A stretch of DNA of 64,000 nucleotides from Natronobeatus ordinarius (GTDB lineage: Archaea; Halobacteriota; Halobacteria; Halobacteriales; Natrialbaceae). Both the position numbers and the translations under genes were made by a program. Positions 8,162 to 18,032 of this stretch are shown piece by piece. The notes beneath the pieces are model-generated. The model saw only the letters and a program-made list of their open reading frames with translations. It did not search any database and was not told the origin of the DNA. The stretch spans positions 3,596,001-3,660,000 of the forward strand of contig NZ_CP101456.1 in the NCBI RefSeq assembly GCF_024362485.1, written 5' to 3'. Numbering within the stretch: position 1 is the stretch's first letter; the number at the start of each line of letters is the position of its first letter.

Positions 8162-8473
8162 ATGTCGAGTAATACAAAATCGAACGGTGAGGAGCGCATT
8201 GTCTCAGTCACCGAAAAAGGGCAGGCGACGATCCCAAAGCGCCTCCGAGAAAAACACGGCATCCCTGCTCCAGGTCGAGTCAAATTCGTCGAGAACGAAG
8301 ATGGCGAAATTGTCGTCCGTCCAGTTGGCTCGATGCGAGAATTTCGCGGCCTCGAGCGAGAAAGTGATGATGAGCGTCCTGCAACAGCTATTCTCCGTGA
8401 GGAGCGGGAGCGCGACAAGCAGCGATCCGATGAACTAGCCGAGCGCTTTTCCGGCAAAACAGAGGAAGAATGA
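8162..8473 (+). CDS. vapB: AbrB/VapB-type antitoxin
   Basis: 103 residues. The N-terminal swapped-hairpin DNA-binding domain is clear at about 10-55: IVSVTEKGQATIPKRLREKHGIPAPGRV, then VKFVENEDGEIVVRPV. The charged C-terminal tail is where VapB antitoxins bind the toxin. The stop overlaps the start of the PIN toxin by four bases (ATGA), the usual translational coupling. It presumably represses its own promoter. Confidence 0.85.
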   Translation: MSSNTKSNGEERIVSVTEKGQATIPKRLREKHGIPAPGRVKFVENEDGEIVVRPVGSMREFRGLERESDDERPATAILREERERDKQRSDELAERFSGKTEEE

Positions 8474-8883
8474 CGGACACAATCGTTTTCGACACCGAAC
8501 CACTCATCGCCTATCTGGATGACGAACCTGGGAGTGACGTCGTCGAAGCGTGGATCGATCGCGTAGCATCTGGAGAAGTTGATGGGTACATTAGTCCGGT
8601 CACAAAAACAGAGGTACTGTATGTTGGCTCACGAGTCGGGTTCCGCCTCGACGATGTCCGAGCGAGTCTTGATCGGCTCGAGGAACTCGGTGTTGCAGTG
8701 TATGATCCTCGAGAATGCTGGGAGATTGCCGCTGCGCTCAAAGAAGCGTATACCATGGCACTTGGAGATGCATACGCACTTGCGACGGCTGACGCGGTTG
8801 ATGGGACACTACTTGTTGGAGCAGACAATGATTTCGACGACCTAGAAGACGACGTTGAACGGTTCCGTGATGAGCCTGCTTGA
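8470..8883 (+). CDS. vapC: PIN-domain ribonuclease toxin (VapC family)
   Basis: 137 residues. PIN acidic residues are visible: Asp in IVFDTEPLIAYL, Glu in SPVTKTEVLYVG, and Asp in MALGDAYALATA followed by LLVGADNDFDDL. These assemble the Mg-dependent RNase site. With the overlapping AbrB-like gene this is a complete type II toxin-antitoxin module. RNA target unknown; other VapCs cut tRNA or rRNA. Confidence 0.85.
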   Translation: MTDTIVFDTEPLIAYLDDEPGSDVVEAWIDRVASGEVDGYISPVTKTEVLYVGSRVGFRLDDVRASLDRLEELGVAVYDPRECWEIAAALKEAYTMALGDAYALATADAVDGTLLVGADNDFDDLEDDVERFRDEPA

Positions 8884-8988
8884 GCTACCTACGACAAATA
8901 CCGACCCAGGCACTTCTGGCATCGATTCCCCCACAATAGCACAACTGAATCGACGAGATCGTGGCTTACAGCCCTGACCGTGGAACGG
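8884..8988. other. short spacer after vapC
   Basis: Between the vapC stop and the end of the interrupted gene at 8989 I see no gene, repeat or structured element. Confidence 0.5.
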
Positions 8989-9891
8989 TCAGCTAGACCG
9001 CCACGTACTGTATTCGACCCGGTCCTCTTCGACAGATGCGAGGAGGACTGCACGCGCTAGGTCACCATTCCGGCGAACGTGGTGCTCAGGCACGAGTGGG
9101 AGAGACACGGGACGGAATCCATCTGCACGCATCGAACGGAAGCTCGTGTACTGACCGACCGTCTGCTCCCGCTGGAAAACGCGTAGTTGAGGGTGTCATA
9201 CAATAGTTCTCAAGCGAATAATTCCAGCCTTTAGGCTGCAAATTGAACCCCGATACGGCGTTTTCAGGAAGTGAGGTGCAGAATGAGTCCCCTATAATCA
9301 CCAGATAGGGGGTGTGAGACGTATTCTATGACACCCTGGTAGTTTCCTATCGTCACCACGGTTGTAGCGATACTCGAACGCCGTTGGTTCGGGGCCGGGA
9401 CAGCACAACTCGTCGACAGAGTCGAAGATAGCGACAGTCTCGCCACCGACATCGAGATGCAGTTTGGGATCATCCGAGTCGGTCGCCGCCTCGGACCACT
9501 CCATCCGTCCGTGGGACCCGACGCAGGCGAAGCTGTCGTCGGAGAGCCTGATGCGATCCTCGATGGTGTAAAACGCTCGAGCACCGTCCCTTCGGCCAGC
9601 GAGCAAGAACGGTGGCGCTAGCACGTCTCGAGTCTCCTCGTGTGTCCACCGATCAGCAACGAGCAGCGGAATTCGCCCCTCGTGGGCGGCGTTCGCGATC
9701 GCCGAGACGATCGTCAGGGGAGTCCCGTCGACGAGATGGACGACGTGAAGCGGCGCGTCGACCCCGGTCAGGTCTGCGGGACCGTCGACGGCTGTCGTCG
9801 CCGCCTCCCCCGATTCGAGGGTGAACCCTCGACGCTCGAGGTCGCGTTCGACTGCCGCGATCCGACGGGAAACTGGGTGAACCATCACCAC
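8989..9891 (-). pseudogene. conserved haloarchaeal gene split by a 150-bp MITE
   Basis: The N-terminal part starts at 9891 (MVMVHPVSRRIAAVERDLER) and runs to FEYRYNRGDDRKLP. There the MITE (9189-9338) enters and adds a false ending, CHRIRLTPPIW. On the other side of the MITE the minus strand resumes LRVFQREQTVGQYTSFRSM and continues to a stop at 8989. Removing the MITE and one copy of its 6-bp target duplication restores a continuous frame of 248 codons. The family is unknown to me; no enzyme motif stands out. The intact gene would have encoded a soluble acidic protein. Confidence 0.75.
9189..9338. mobile_element. 150-bp MITE, copy 1
   Basis: Terminal inverted repeats are GAGGGTGTCATACAATAG at the left and CAGGGTGTCATAGAATAC (reverse complement) at the right. 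The 6-bp target duplication GTAGTT is at 9183-9188 and 9339-9344. It has no coding capacity. It is the same element, inverted and with about two differences, as 15413-15562. Its tip matches 16 of 18 bases of the inverted repeat beside the truncated IS5-type transposase at 18837-18854, which identifies the probable source of transposase. Confidence 0.85.
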
Positions 9892-10093
9892 AGGTAGGGG
9901 CTCGACGAAGATAATTCACACTTGCCGAATGACTGCCCGGACGTCGCTGGTCCTCATAGTGAGGCACCTCGAAATCCAAGCCATGAACGAGGGCAGTCTA
10001 TTTTATTGGTCCCTGCGCTACCAGCCGCCAACGAACTGGATCCGATCTCGAGGAACCGCAGTAGTTTACATTCCATCAGTCGATGAACGACAC

Positions 10094-10873
10094 ATGGACT
10101 CGGCAGTCGCAGTGTGCCAGCTGGAACTCGAGGATCTGGACGTCGATACGAACCTCGAGAGCGTTCGAGAGCACATCGACGATCTCGATAGCGATGTCGA
10201 CCTCGCCGTCTTTCCGGAACATACGTTGACCGGGTTCGTCGCCGACGGGCGCATTGAGGCGGTTGCACTCACACTCGACAGTGATCCGATCGCCGACCTG
10301 CAGTCTCTTGCTCGGCGGCACGACATCGCGCTCGTCGTCGGCTTCATCGAGGTAGCGGACGACGACTTCTTCAACGCCACCGCGTACGTCGACCCCGCGG
10401 GCGAACTCACCGTGTACCGGAAGCGTCACCTGTGGGACCGCGAGAAGGACGTCCTCACTCCCGGAGACGAGCTGGTCACGGTCGAAACCCCTCTCGGGAC
10501 TGCGGGGCTTTTGACCTGCTACGATCTCAACTTCGTTGAGGACAGCGCGGCGCTCGCCCGGCAAGACGTCACGGCGCTGATCGTGCCTGGAGCGTGGCCG
10601 GACGCTCACAGCGACAATTGGCGGCTCCTCGTCCGTGCACGGGCACTCGATGGCGTTCGATGGGCAATCGGAGCGAACCGCACCGGGAAACGCGACACTC
10701 CCGACTCCCGGGTTGTGACCTACGCCGGTCACTCGCTCGTGGCACGCCCGGATGGGGCTGTCCATCGGGAACTCGGCAGACAGGAAGGAACGCTCGTCGT
10801 CGAGGTAGACGATGGTGTGCTCGAGTCCCAACGTGACCTCGTCGGCGTGTTTTCTGAGCCGCGTTCGACGTGA
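10094..10873 (+). CDS. carbon-nitrogen hydrolase (nitrilase/omega-amidase superfamily)
   Basis: 259 residues from the ATG at 10094; longer in-frame upstream codons are not family-like. The Glu-Lys-Cys triad is in place: Glu in VFPEHTLTGF, Lys in VYRKRHLWDRE and nucleophile Cys in GLLTCYDLNF. It hydrolyses a C-N bond, most likely of an amide; the DLNF in place of the common DLRF and the overall form suggest an amidase, but the substrate is unknown. Cytoplasmic. Upstream 9892-10093 holds only an AT-rich stretch (TCTATTTTATTGG) that may be a promoter. Confidence 0.85.
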   Translation: MDSAVAVCQLELEDLDVDTNLESVREHIDDLDSDVDLAVFPEHTLTGFVADGRIEAVALTLDSDPIADLQSLARRHDIALVVGFIEVADDDFFNATAYVDPAGELTVYRKRHLWDREKDVLTPGDELVTVETPLGTAGLLTCYDLNFVEDSAALARQDVTALIVPGAWPDAHSDNWRLLVRARALDGVRWAIGANRTGKRDTPDSRVVTYAGHSLVARPDGAVHRELGRQEGTLVVEVDDGVLESQRDLVGVFSEPRST

Positions 10874-10987
10874 CCGTCGCCCGGGCAAACGCCGGGGATT
10901 TTGTCGATAACGGTGGTCGTATGCCTGGGAAAGAGTGCCTATCGATCGAGAGCAAATCCCTTCCCCGTCACTGTCCAACCCACAGCC

Positions 10988-11527
10988 ATGGGCACGGTTG
11001 TAGCTATCGAGACCGACAGTGGGGCAGCGATTGCGGGCGATACGCGCGTGACACGCGGCGGAACCGTCACCGGCGAGTCCGCGACGCGAGTCGTCGACCT
11101 CGAGGGAGCCGGTGCCGGTGCCGTCGGCGAGGAGGGAGCAGTCGACACGTTCCAGCGCCGACTCGAGGTCGAACTCCAAGATGCGAGACGCGACCGGGAG
11201 GTCACGACCGACGTTCTCGGTCGGATCGCGGCACCAATCGCCGAGGAGACGGAGGTCGAGGCGGTGGTCGCGGCCCACGACGACGACGGCGTCGCCCGAA
11301 TCCGTCAGGTTGGGTCCGACGGGAGCGTCCTGTCCGACCCGGTCGCTGCGCTCGGAAGTGGAGCCCAGGCAGCGCTCGGACAGCTCGAGGCTGTCGATCG
11401 AGGGGAAGCTCTCGACTCGAGCGGACAAGTCCTCCGAGAGGTCCTCGAGAACGTCGCCAAGCGTGACTCCACCACCGGCGATGAGGTCGACTGCTGGTCG
11501 CTGTCGAACGAGTCCACGAACGGCTGA
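10988..11527 (+). CDS. proteasome beta-like Ntn-hydrolase fold protein
   Basis: 179 residues starting MGTVVAIETDSGAAIAGDTR, which aligns with the mature N-terminus of 20S proteasome beta subunits (Thr1 equals the Thr after Met-Gly; Asp17 equals the Asp of GDTR). The catalytic Lys33 position appears to be Arg (ESATRVV), and there is no propeptide. The protein is shorter than true beta subunits. So it is a paralogue with the fold and doubtful protease activity. An upstream in-frame start would add an unrelated leader. No partner genes nearby. Confidence 0.7.
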   Translation: MGTVVAIETDSGAAIAGDTRVTRGGTVTGESATRVVDLEGAGAGAVGEEGAVDTFQRRLEVELQDARRDREVTTDVLGRIAAPIAEETEVEAVVAAHDDDGVARIRQVGSDGSVLSDPVAALGSGAQAALGQLEAVDRGEALDSSGQVLREVLENVAKRDSTTGDEVDCWSLSNESTNG

Positions 11528-11658
11528 AGGGGTATTCCGTCGCCCGCAGAGAAACGTTCTGCGTGAGTTGCATCGGTCCTCAAGGAACTCGAGTTTCTCA
11601 TCCACGGGAGCGATGCCTCCGAAGTCTCACTGATATCCTTGCCGCCCCAATACGTTAC

Positions 11659-12270
11659 ATGGACCGAAACGAGGTACGGCGTGCCTGGGATGCCGTCTCG
11701 GAACAATACGCTGAAACCCGGGATCCGGACGGATCGGACGCGCGGTTGATCGACGAGTTACTGGCTTTGCTCCCGGACAATCCCGATGTGCTCGACATCG
11801 GCTGTGGAGACGGCGCACGGACGCTCTCGAATCTTCCGTCGGGGAGCGTCGGCCTCGACGTCTCCCGGCGCGGACTCGAGCTTGCAGCGGAGACGATACC
11901 GACGGCTCGATTGATCCACGGCGAGATGTCGGAGTTGCCGATCGTCGACGAACAGTTCGACGCGATCACGGCCTACCACGCGGTGTTCCACGTCCCACGA
12001 GAGCGTCACCCAGCTGTGTACGACGAGTTCGCTCGCGTTCTCCGAGATGGCGGGCATCTGTTGATGACGTTACCGGGCGGTCGGTTCGAGACCGTCCGTC
12101 ATGGCTGGATGGGCGGTCGAATGTTCTTTTCAGCGCCCGGTCGCGACCGAACGCTGACACAGCTACGCGCGTCGGGCTTCGGGGAGATCCGGGTCGAAAC
12201 TGCGAACGATCCGCTAGGTAGTCAGACTGAATTCGTGTTCGCCACACTCGAGGAGGAATCGGAACCCTGA
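11659..12270 (+). CDS. class I SAM-dependent methyltransferase
   Basis: 203 residues. The SAM-binding glycine motif is VLDIGCGDGARTLSNL, followed by the acidic motif II (VGLDVSRRGLELA), a motif III region HGEMSELPIVDEQFDAITAYHAVFH, and the post-motif VLRDGGHLLMTLPGG. This is the UbiE/COQ5-like Methyltransf_11 type, acting on a small molecule. No gene nearby indicates the substrate. The start chosen is the ATG preceding RNEVRRAWDAVSEQYAETRD, the usual family beginning. Confidence 0.85.
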   Translation: MDRNEVRRAWDAVSEQYAETRDPDGSDARLIDELLALLPDNPDVLDIGCGDGARTLSNLPSGSVGLDVSRRGLELAAETIPTARLIHGEMSELPIVDEQFDAITAYHAVFHVPRERHPAVYDEFARVLRDGGHLLMTLPGGRFETVRHGWMGGRMFFSAPGRDRTLTQLRASGFGEIRVETANDPLGSQTEFVFATLEEESEP

Positions 12271-12440
12271 GTGGTTGCTCGTAGTGTCGGGCGATGAACA
12301 CATGATGGGCTTCGGCTGCTTCGACTCGCGTGACTCAGTGTGTTTGAGATGGGCGTTGAAGAATCTCGAACTACCTTCGAGTGAGCCAGATACTCACGGG
12401 AACTCGCCGCGGAAACCGATCGCTGCCTCGCTAGCAGTCC

Positions 12441-12476
12441 AATAGGTACCTATCTCACCTACTAAGCCTATTCAAC
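12441..12476. repeat. AATAGG/CCTATT repeat cluster
   Basis: The stretch holds AATAGGTACCTAT (with palindromic TAGGTACCTA), then GCCTATT and ACCTATT, spaced about 10 bases apart. The motif resembles the repeats at 7291-7335. No intact gene follows; the next sequence is a gene remnant, so this may be an orphaned operator. Confidence 0.35.
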
Positions 12477-12532
12477 CTATTATCCACACAGTTGTGTCGG
12501 CATGCGGTACTCACCGGTTTGTTCAGACGCGC

Positions 12533-12695
12533 TCAAAATCCTCGCGCCATCGTGGTGGTGATTCCTGGTGCCAGAGCATCGCTTCTCGGGTTGCAACGGC
12601 GATGAGCACGAGCGCGGACAACTCGAAAACTCCGCCCCGTTCCAATATCGTCGCAAGCGGACACAAACCGCGTTCGATAGTAGGCTGACTCCCCC
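12533..12695 (-). pseudogene. C-terminal gene remnant with a hydrophobic segment
   Basis: The minus strand reads PTIERGLCPLATILERGGVF, then ELSALVLIAVATREAMLWHQ, and ends WREDFERV at a TGA (12533). The coding character is good, but there is no start: the frame runs into the left end of the tnpB element at about 12700. I read it as the tail of a gene cut by that insertion or a linked deletion. Family unknown. The rest of 12271-12532 holds no gene. Confidence 0.35.
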
Positions 12696-12744
12696 ACGCT
12701 AATCCAAATTAGTATAAATACAGGCGTCTACATATGAAACACAG

Positions 12745-13983
<1,239 letters not shown>

Positions 13984-14004
13984 AACGGGAGTCCACGCTG
14001 AATG

Positions 14005-14024
14005 CCACGGCCTTCAGGCCGTGG
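14005..14024. repeat. terminal hairpin of the tnpB-only element
   Basis: Stem CCACGGCC / GGCCGTGG with loop TTCA, 21 bases after the tnpB stop. It is the expected right-end structure and would be the 3' part of any guide RNA. Confidence 0.7.
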
Positions 14025-14373
14025 TAGCTTACACAGTATCGAAATTCCCGACCGCGAGATTGAAACTGGAAATCTTCGAGAGGGTGAAACCTACCGCGTT
14101 GCACTACTTGGGACAGAATCTGCACCTAAAGAGGACAGTACACAGAGAAGAGAGGTGGGTAATCCAGAGCCACCTGTTGAGGAGGGAGAAACCCGCACTG
14201 TTGATATCGAAGGGATTGGAGAGCAAGGTGATGGTATTGCTCGCGTCGAACGAGGATATGTGATTATCGTCCCCGATACAGAGAAGGGAGAACGGGTGAC
14301 CATCGAAATCACAGATGTGAAAGAAACCGTCGGCTTCGCTGATGTTATCGAACGGGAGGATTACTACTTGTGA
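14025..14373 (+). CDS. TRAM-domain protein, 5' end replaced by an IS end
   Basis: From SIEIPDREIETGNLREGETY the frame runs through a TRAM domain (about 60 residues: EEGETRTVDIEGIGEQGDGI, then ARVERGYVIIVPDTEKGERV) to a stop at 14373. TRAM is a small RNA-binding beta-barrel; haloarchaeal single-TRAM proteins are thought to act as RNA chaperones. Complete relatives begin about 25 residues earlier. Here those residues are missing, and the only in-frame ATG (14002) lies inside the IS terminal hairpin, so expression, if any, starts from IS sequence. Confidence 0.65.
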
Positions 14374-14394
14374 ACCAGCTCTCAATCGCCTGAG

Positions 14395-15360
14395 TTAGTC
14401 GTGAATACCCATTGCGGCGATTTGCTCTTGATACCGATTTCGAATAGTGACCTCAGTTACCTGAGCGACATCAGCGACTTCACGCTGGGTCTTTTTCTTA
14501 TTGCAAAGGAGCGCAGCGGCATAGATGGCAGCTGCGGCATATCCAGTCGGTGATTTCCCCGATAACATCCCTTTCTCGGCCGTCGTATCGATGATTTCGT
14601 TGGCCTTCGATTGTACCTCGTCGGGAAGTTCGAGCTCAGAACAGAAGCGGGGGACGTATTTCTTTGGATCGACGGGCTGCATCTCAAGGCCCAGTTCCTT
14701 CGAGATGTATCGATACGTGCGGCCGATCTCCATCCGATCAACCCGTGAGACGGCGGTAATCTCATCCAGGGATCGTGGGATTCCTTCCATCCGACAAGCG
14801 GCATACAATGTACTCGTGGCCACACCTTCGATTGAACGCCCTCGGATAAGATCCTCCTCGAGTGCGCGTCGATAGAGAACGCTTGCGACCTCACGAACAG
14901 AGCGGGGAACACCCAGGGCAGAGGCCATTCGGTCAGTTTCAGAGAGTGCAAACTGGAGGTTTCGCTCGCCAGCGTCCTTCGTTCGGATCCGTTCTTGCCA
15001 TTTCCGCAGCCGATTCATCTGACTGCGCTTCTCCGAGGAGAGAGACCGTCCGTAGGCGTCCTGGTTTTTCCAGTCGATCGTCGTCGTCAGTCCCTTATCG
15101 TGCATCGTCTGGGTCGTCGGCGCACCAACGCGTGATTTGGAGTCACGCTCGGCTGCGTTGAACGCCCGCCATTCTGGTCCTCGATCGATAGTCTCCTCTT
15201 CCAAAACCAGTCCACAATCCTCACAGCTAATTTCGCTCCCATCTGGACTTCTCGTGAGCGACGTTGAGTCACATTCAGGACAGCTTCGAACGCCCTCTTG
15301 TCCAGTGGTTTCGTGCTCTGTTTCAGTATCGCGCTCTTTCTGACGGGGAAGGCGTTCCAT
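14395..15360 (-). CDS. tfb: transcription initiation factor IIB (TFB)
   Basis: 321 residues. The N-terminal zinc ribbon is CPECDSTS...CEDCG (about 28-49). A B-reader/linker follows ([20 protein letters not shown]), then two cyclin-like repeats, about 125-215 and 225-315, each with helix-turn-helix character; the C-terminal HTH is [23 protein letters not shown] recruits RNA polymerase to TBP-bound promoters. It is a full-length paralogue in accessory DNA; haloarchaea carry several TFBs with different promoter sets. The gene ends 22 bases from the TRAM gene, convergently. Confidence 0.93.
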   Translation of the reverse strand: MERLPRQKERDTETEHETTGQEGVRSCPECDSTSLTRSPDGSEISCEDCGLVLEEETIDRGPEWRAFNAAERDSKSRVGAPTTQTMHDKGLTTTIDWKNQDAYGRSLSSEKRSQMNRLRKWQERIRTKDAGERNLQFALSETDRMASALGVPRSVREVASVLYRRALEEDLIRGRSIEGVATSTLYAACRMEGIPRSLDEITAVSRVDRMEIGRTYRYISKELGLEMQPVDPKKYVPRFCSELELPDEVQSKANEIIDTTAEKGMLSGKSPTGYAAAAIYAAALLCNKKKTQREVADVAQVTEVTIRNRYQEQIAAMGIHD

Positions 15361-15412
15361 TGACTAGGATGAATGGCTCGACAAGGTTAAACACTGGGTG
15401 CAATATTGAGAC

Positions 15413-15562
15413 CAGGGTGTCATAGAATACGTCTCATACCCCCTATCTGGTGATTATAGGGGACTCATTCTGCACCTCACCTCCTGAAAACGCCGTATCG
15501 GGGTTCAATTTGCAGCCTAAAGGCTGGAATTATTCGCTTGAGAACTATTGTATGACACCCTC
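15413..15562. mobile_element. 150-bp MITE, copy 2
   Basis: Inverted relative to copy 1 (9189-9338) and differing at about two positions. The 7-bp target duplication TTGAGAC is at 15406-15412 and 15563-15569. It lies just upstream of the TFB gene start (15360), so it may separate that gene from upstream promoter elements. Confidence 0.88.
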
Positions 15563-15650
15563 TTGAGACAGAAATGTAGTTGGATAGCGACCCGCCGTCA
15601 GACCGATTTCGTAGCAGTCTCATGAATGGTCTCTCAATGGTGAACCAAGT

Positions 15651-15971
15651 GTGTCGCTGGGGATTGGCGGATCGTCGGAATCGATAGATTCCGCGATCCG
15701 CACTGAGGACAGTACGCATCTCCGCCAGCAACTCGCCGACCTGCTCAGAGAGAGCTTAGACGTGGATTGTGATGAGGTTTGGGAGAACGAGCGCACCCCG
15801 ACAACCGTCAGGGTGTTTGGGGTGTGCCTGCATTCGATGGGATTGTCGGTTCGGGAGGGCGTCGCAGTGCTCGATTTACTCGGTGTTGACCGGTCTCACG
15901 GCGCGATTTGGAACTGGACGCATACACTGTCAGAGGCACAGAGCGACCCGCCGACGTCCACGAGAGCATGA
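15651..15971 (+). pseudogene. truncated IS6-family transposase fragment
   Basis: About 105 codons: DVDCDEVWENERTPTTVRVF and DRSHGAIWNWTHTLSEAQSD match the N-terminal HTH part of haloarchaeal IS6-like transposases. The catalytic DDE half is absent; the sequence passes straight into an IS630-type gene after PPTSTRA. A second fragment of the same kind ends at the same residues at 36724, which suggests a shared deletion point. Confidence 0.7.
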
Positions 15972-15983
15972 GTGGTGGGCGCT

Positions 15984-16975
15984 ATGTTTGAATCTACAGA
16001 GCGCGTACAGTCTCTGATGAGAACGGATCGTCGGACTGAGCTGGTGAAACATTTGTCGGAAAAAGAGCTTGATAAAGCGATCAATGAAGCTCAGAAGTCG
16101 GACGAGACCCGTCTCGTCCGGCGACTCTGTTTCATCAAGAACGTCTCTTTCGGCGATACCAACGAAATGGCTGCACGGCGTGTCGGCGCGTCTCAGCCAA
16201 CCGGCGGACGCTGGCTCAAAGCCTGGAACGAAGGTGGAGTCGATGGTCTTCGACCGAGCTTCGCGGGCGGCCGCCCCGCGAAGCTCTCGACTGAACAGTT
16301 TGAGGAGTTCTTTGATCTCCTCGAAGACGGTCAGCCGTGGACACCACAGGAGATCGACGATCTTCTTTGGGACCGCTACGGTGTTGCGTACGATCGAGCT
16401 CATCTTGCACGAATTCTCCGTGCTGATGGAATGCAGTACGCAAAACCGCGACCGATGGATCCGCGACAATCGCCAGACGCTGAGGAGGATTTTCGTGAGC
16501 GCCTGGGAGAGGCGCTCACGAAAGACCGTGGCGGTGAGCCACTCATTCTTGGCTTCTTTGACGCTTCGTGGCCACAACCGTTCGAGAACTCCCAGCGGAT
16601 GTGGTCGTACGATCGAACAGTAGAGATCGACAAACCGCTGGTCACAGTCCCGTGGAAAACGCTTGGCTTCTACGCATTGCTTGGCAAGAGTACGCTGATC
16701 TTTCGGAAGCGAACAACGAAAGAGAGCATCTGCGCAGCCTTAGAGGCTATTCGCGAGCAGAATCCGGTCGGACGGATTCTGCTCATTGCTGACAACGATG
16801 GCGGACACCATGCAAAACTCACCCAACAACGGGCCGACGAACTCGGCATCGAGTTCGTCTTCCTCCCTCCGTATTCGCCGATGTTTAATGCAATCGAACC
16901 GCTCTGGAAGACACTCAAACGGAAGATTTCGCCAGAAATCTTCGAAGGAAAAGATCATTTCAGGCAGTTCGTTAC
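15984..16975 (+). pseudogene. IS630-family transposase, C-terminus cut by another IS
   Basis: About 330 residues. An N-terminal HTH (ARRVGASQPTGGRWLKAW) is followed by the DDE domain: Asp in ILGFFDASWPQPF, Asp in RILLIADNDGGHHA and Glu in LPPYSPMFNAIEPLWKTLK. The native frame is lost after HFRQFVT, where the second IS630-type element begins (16976); the final residues in the open frame (IVKIRNNCSLLV) come from that element. Most of the catalytic domain is kept, but the C-terminal end is missing. Confidence 0.8.
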
Positions 16976-16986
16976 TATAGTAAAAA

Positions 16987-17478
16987 TTAGAAATAATTGC
17001 TCACTTTTGGTATAGAGATCTGGTCAAGAGCTGTATCAATCGCCGTTGTAAGATCGTCGAGTGACTCAAAGAAACGGTTGCTGAGAGCGGCTTGGAGTTG
17101 TCTCCAGCACTCCTCGACAGGATTGAGCTCTGGCGAGTACGCCGGTAACGTGACGAAGTCGAGGTCGTCACGGGCCGCCAGGTCCGTGACGGCCGACGCC
17201 TGGAAATACGACGCTCCATCCAGCACGATGAGCAAATCATCTGCAAATTCTTCGCATAATGCAAGAATGAAATGTTTGGCGTGTTCGGCGGTTACGTACT
17301 CTTCGAATCGAGCGAAAAAGCGATCACCGTCTTCGGTGATCGCGCCCAACAGGCACGTCCAGTCGCGTTGGCCGGATAATTCGACGGCCGGCCGCGTGCC
17401 GCGAGGAAACCACGCGGCACGCGGCTCGACTTGCACGGATTTCTTGGTCTGATCGATACAGACTACTGTGGCGTCCAT
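16987..17478 (-). CDS. IS630-type transposase, catalytic half (orfB), copy A
   Basis: 163 residues with the DDE triad: Asp in VVCIDQTKKSV, Asp in LLIVLDGASYFQ and Glu in SPELNPVEECWRQL. Its frame is open upstream of the ATG through KKRRE, overlapping orfA by 16 bases. A -1 shift at the run of seven A (17489-17495, minus strand) would give one protein, FREEFKKRREMDATVV. The product acts on the TA-bordered ends of the element. Confidence 0.85.
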   Translation of the reverse strand: MDATVVCIDQTKKSVQVEPRAAWFPRGTRPAVELSGQRDWTCLLGAITEDGDRFFARFEEYVTAEHAKHFILALCEEFADDLLIVLDGASYFQASAVTDLAARDDLDFVTLPAYSPELNPVEECWRQLQAALSNRFFESLDDLTTAIDTALDQISIPKVSNYF

Positions 17479-17987
17479 CTCCCGCCGCTTTTTTTGAACT
17501 CTTCGCGGAAGGTTTCTTGCTCGTCAGCATCAGATTCGGCGGCTGTACGGCGTGGTTTTTGATAGCTCAATCCCGCTTCTTTGAGTAACCGCCGGCAGCT
17601 CGGGATTGAGTACTCGACATCGTAGGTTTCCTCAAGATATTGCTGGACGAGCGCCGGCGTCCACGCCGGCGCGTCGATCCCGACTTCCTTGGGAGGTTCG
17701 TGAACGGTTTGTTCGAATTCTTCCTGCTGTGTTTCTGAGAGCTTCCGGTTTCTTCCGGAGCGGTGAGCATCAGAAACGGCTTGCTCAAACGGTTCGTCCG
17801 TATCGAGTCGCATGAGCCAGCTGTAGATCGTTCTTCGACCGGTGTCGTGCCACTCTGCAAGTTCGGTCTGCGTAACGCCGTTTTTGTACGCGATCGCCGC
17901 TAGTAACCGCTGTGTCGGCTTGTTCTCCTCAACCCTGTCGAGAGCGTCTTGGAGTTCTTCGACGGAGATCTCGTCGAGATGGTCCAT
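17463..17987 (-). CDS. IS630-type transposase, DNA-binding half (orfA), copy A
   Basis: 174 residues: paired helix-turn-helix (GVTQTELAEWHDTGRRTIYS, then a winged helix around IDAPAWTPALVQQYLEETYD). It has no catalytic residues of its own. It runs past an A7 slippery run into a stop at 17463, the usual arrangement where a frameshift or transcriptional slippage makes the full transposase. Confidence 0.85.
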   Translation of the reverse strand: MDHLDEISVEELQDALDRVEENKPTQRLLAAIAYKNGVTQTELAEWHDTGRRTIYSWLMRLDTDEPFEQAVSDAHRSGRNRKLSETQQEEFEQTVHEPPKEVGIDAPAWTPALVQQYLEETYDVEYSIPSCRRLLKEAGLSYQKPRRTAAESDADEQETFREEFKKSGGRWTPQ

Positions 17988-18032
17988 TGACTACAGTAAC
18001 AATATCTGGGCGGAAAATTCTAACGGTTACTA

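Noticed and set aside
10076-11605. A 509-codon open frame on the minus strand
   Set aside because: Antisense to the nitrilase-like and proteasome-like genes.
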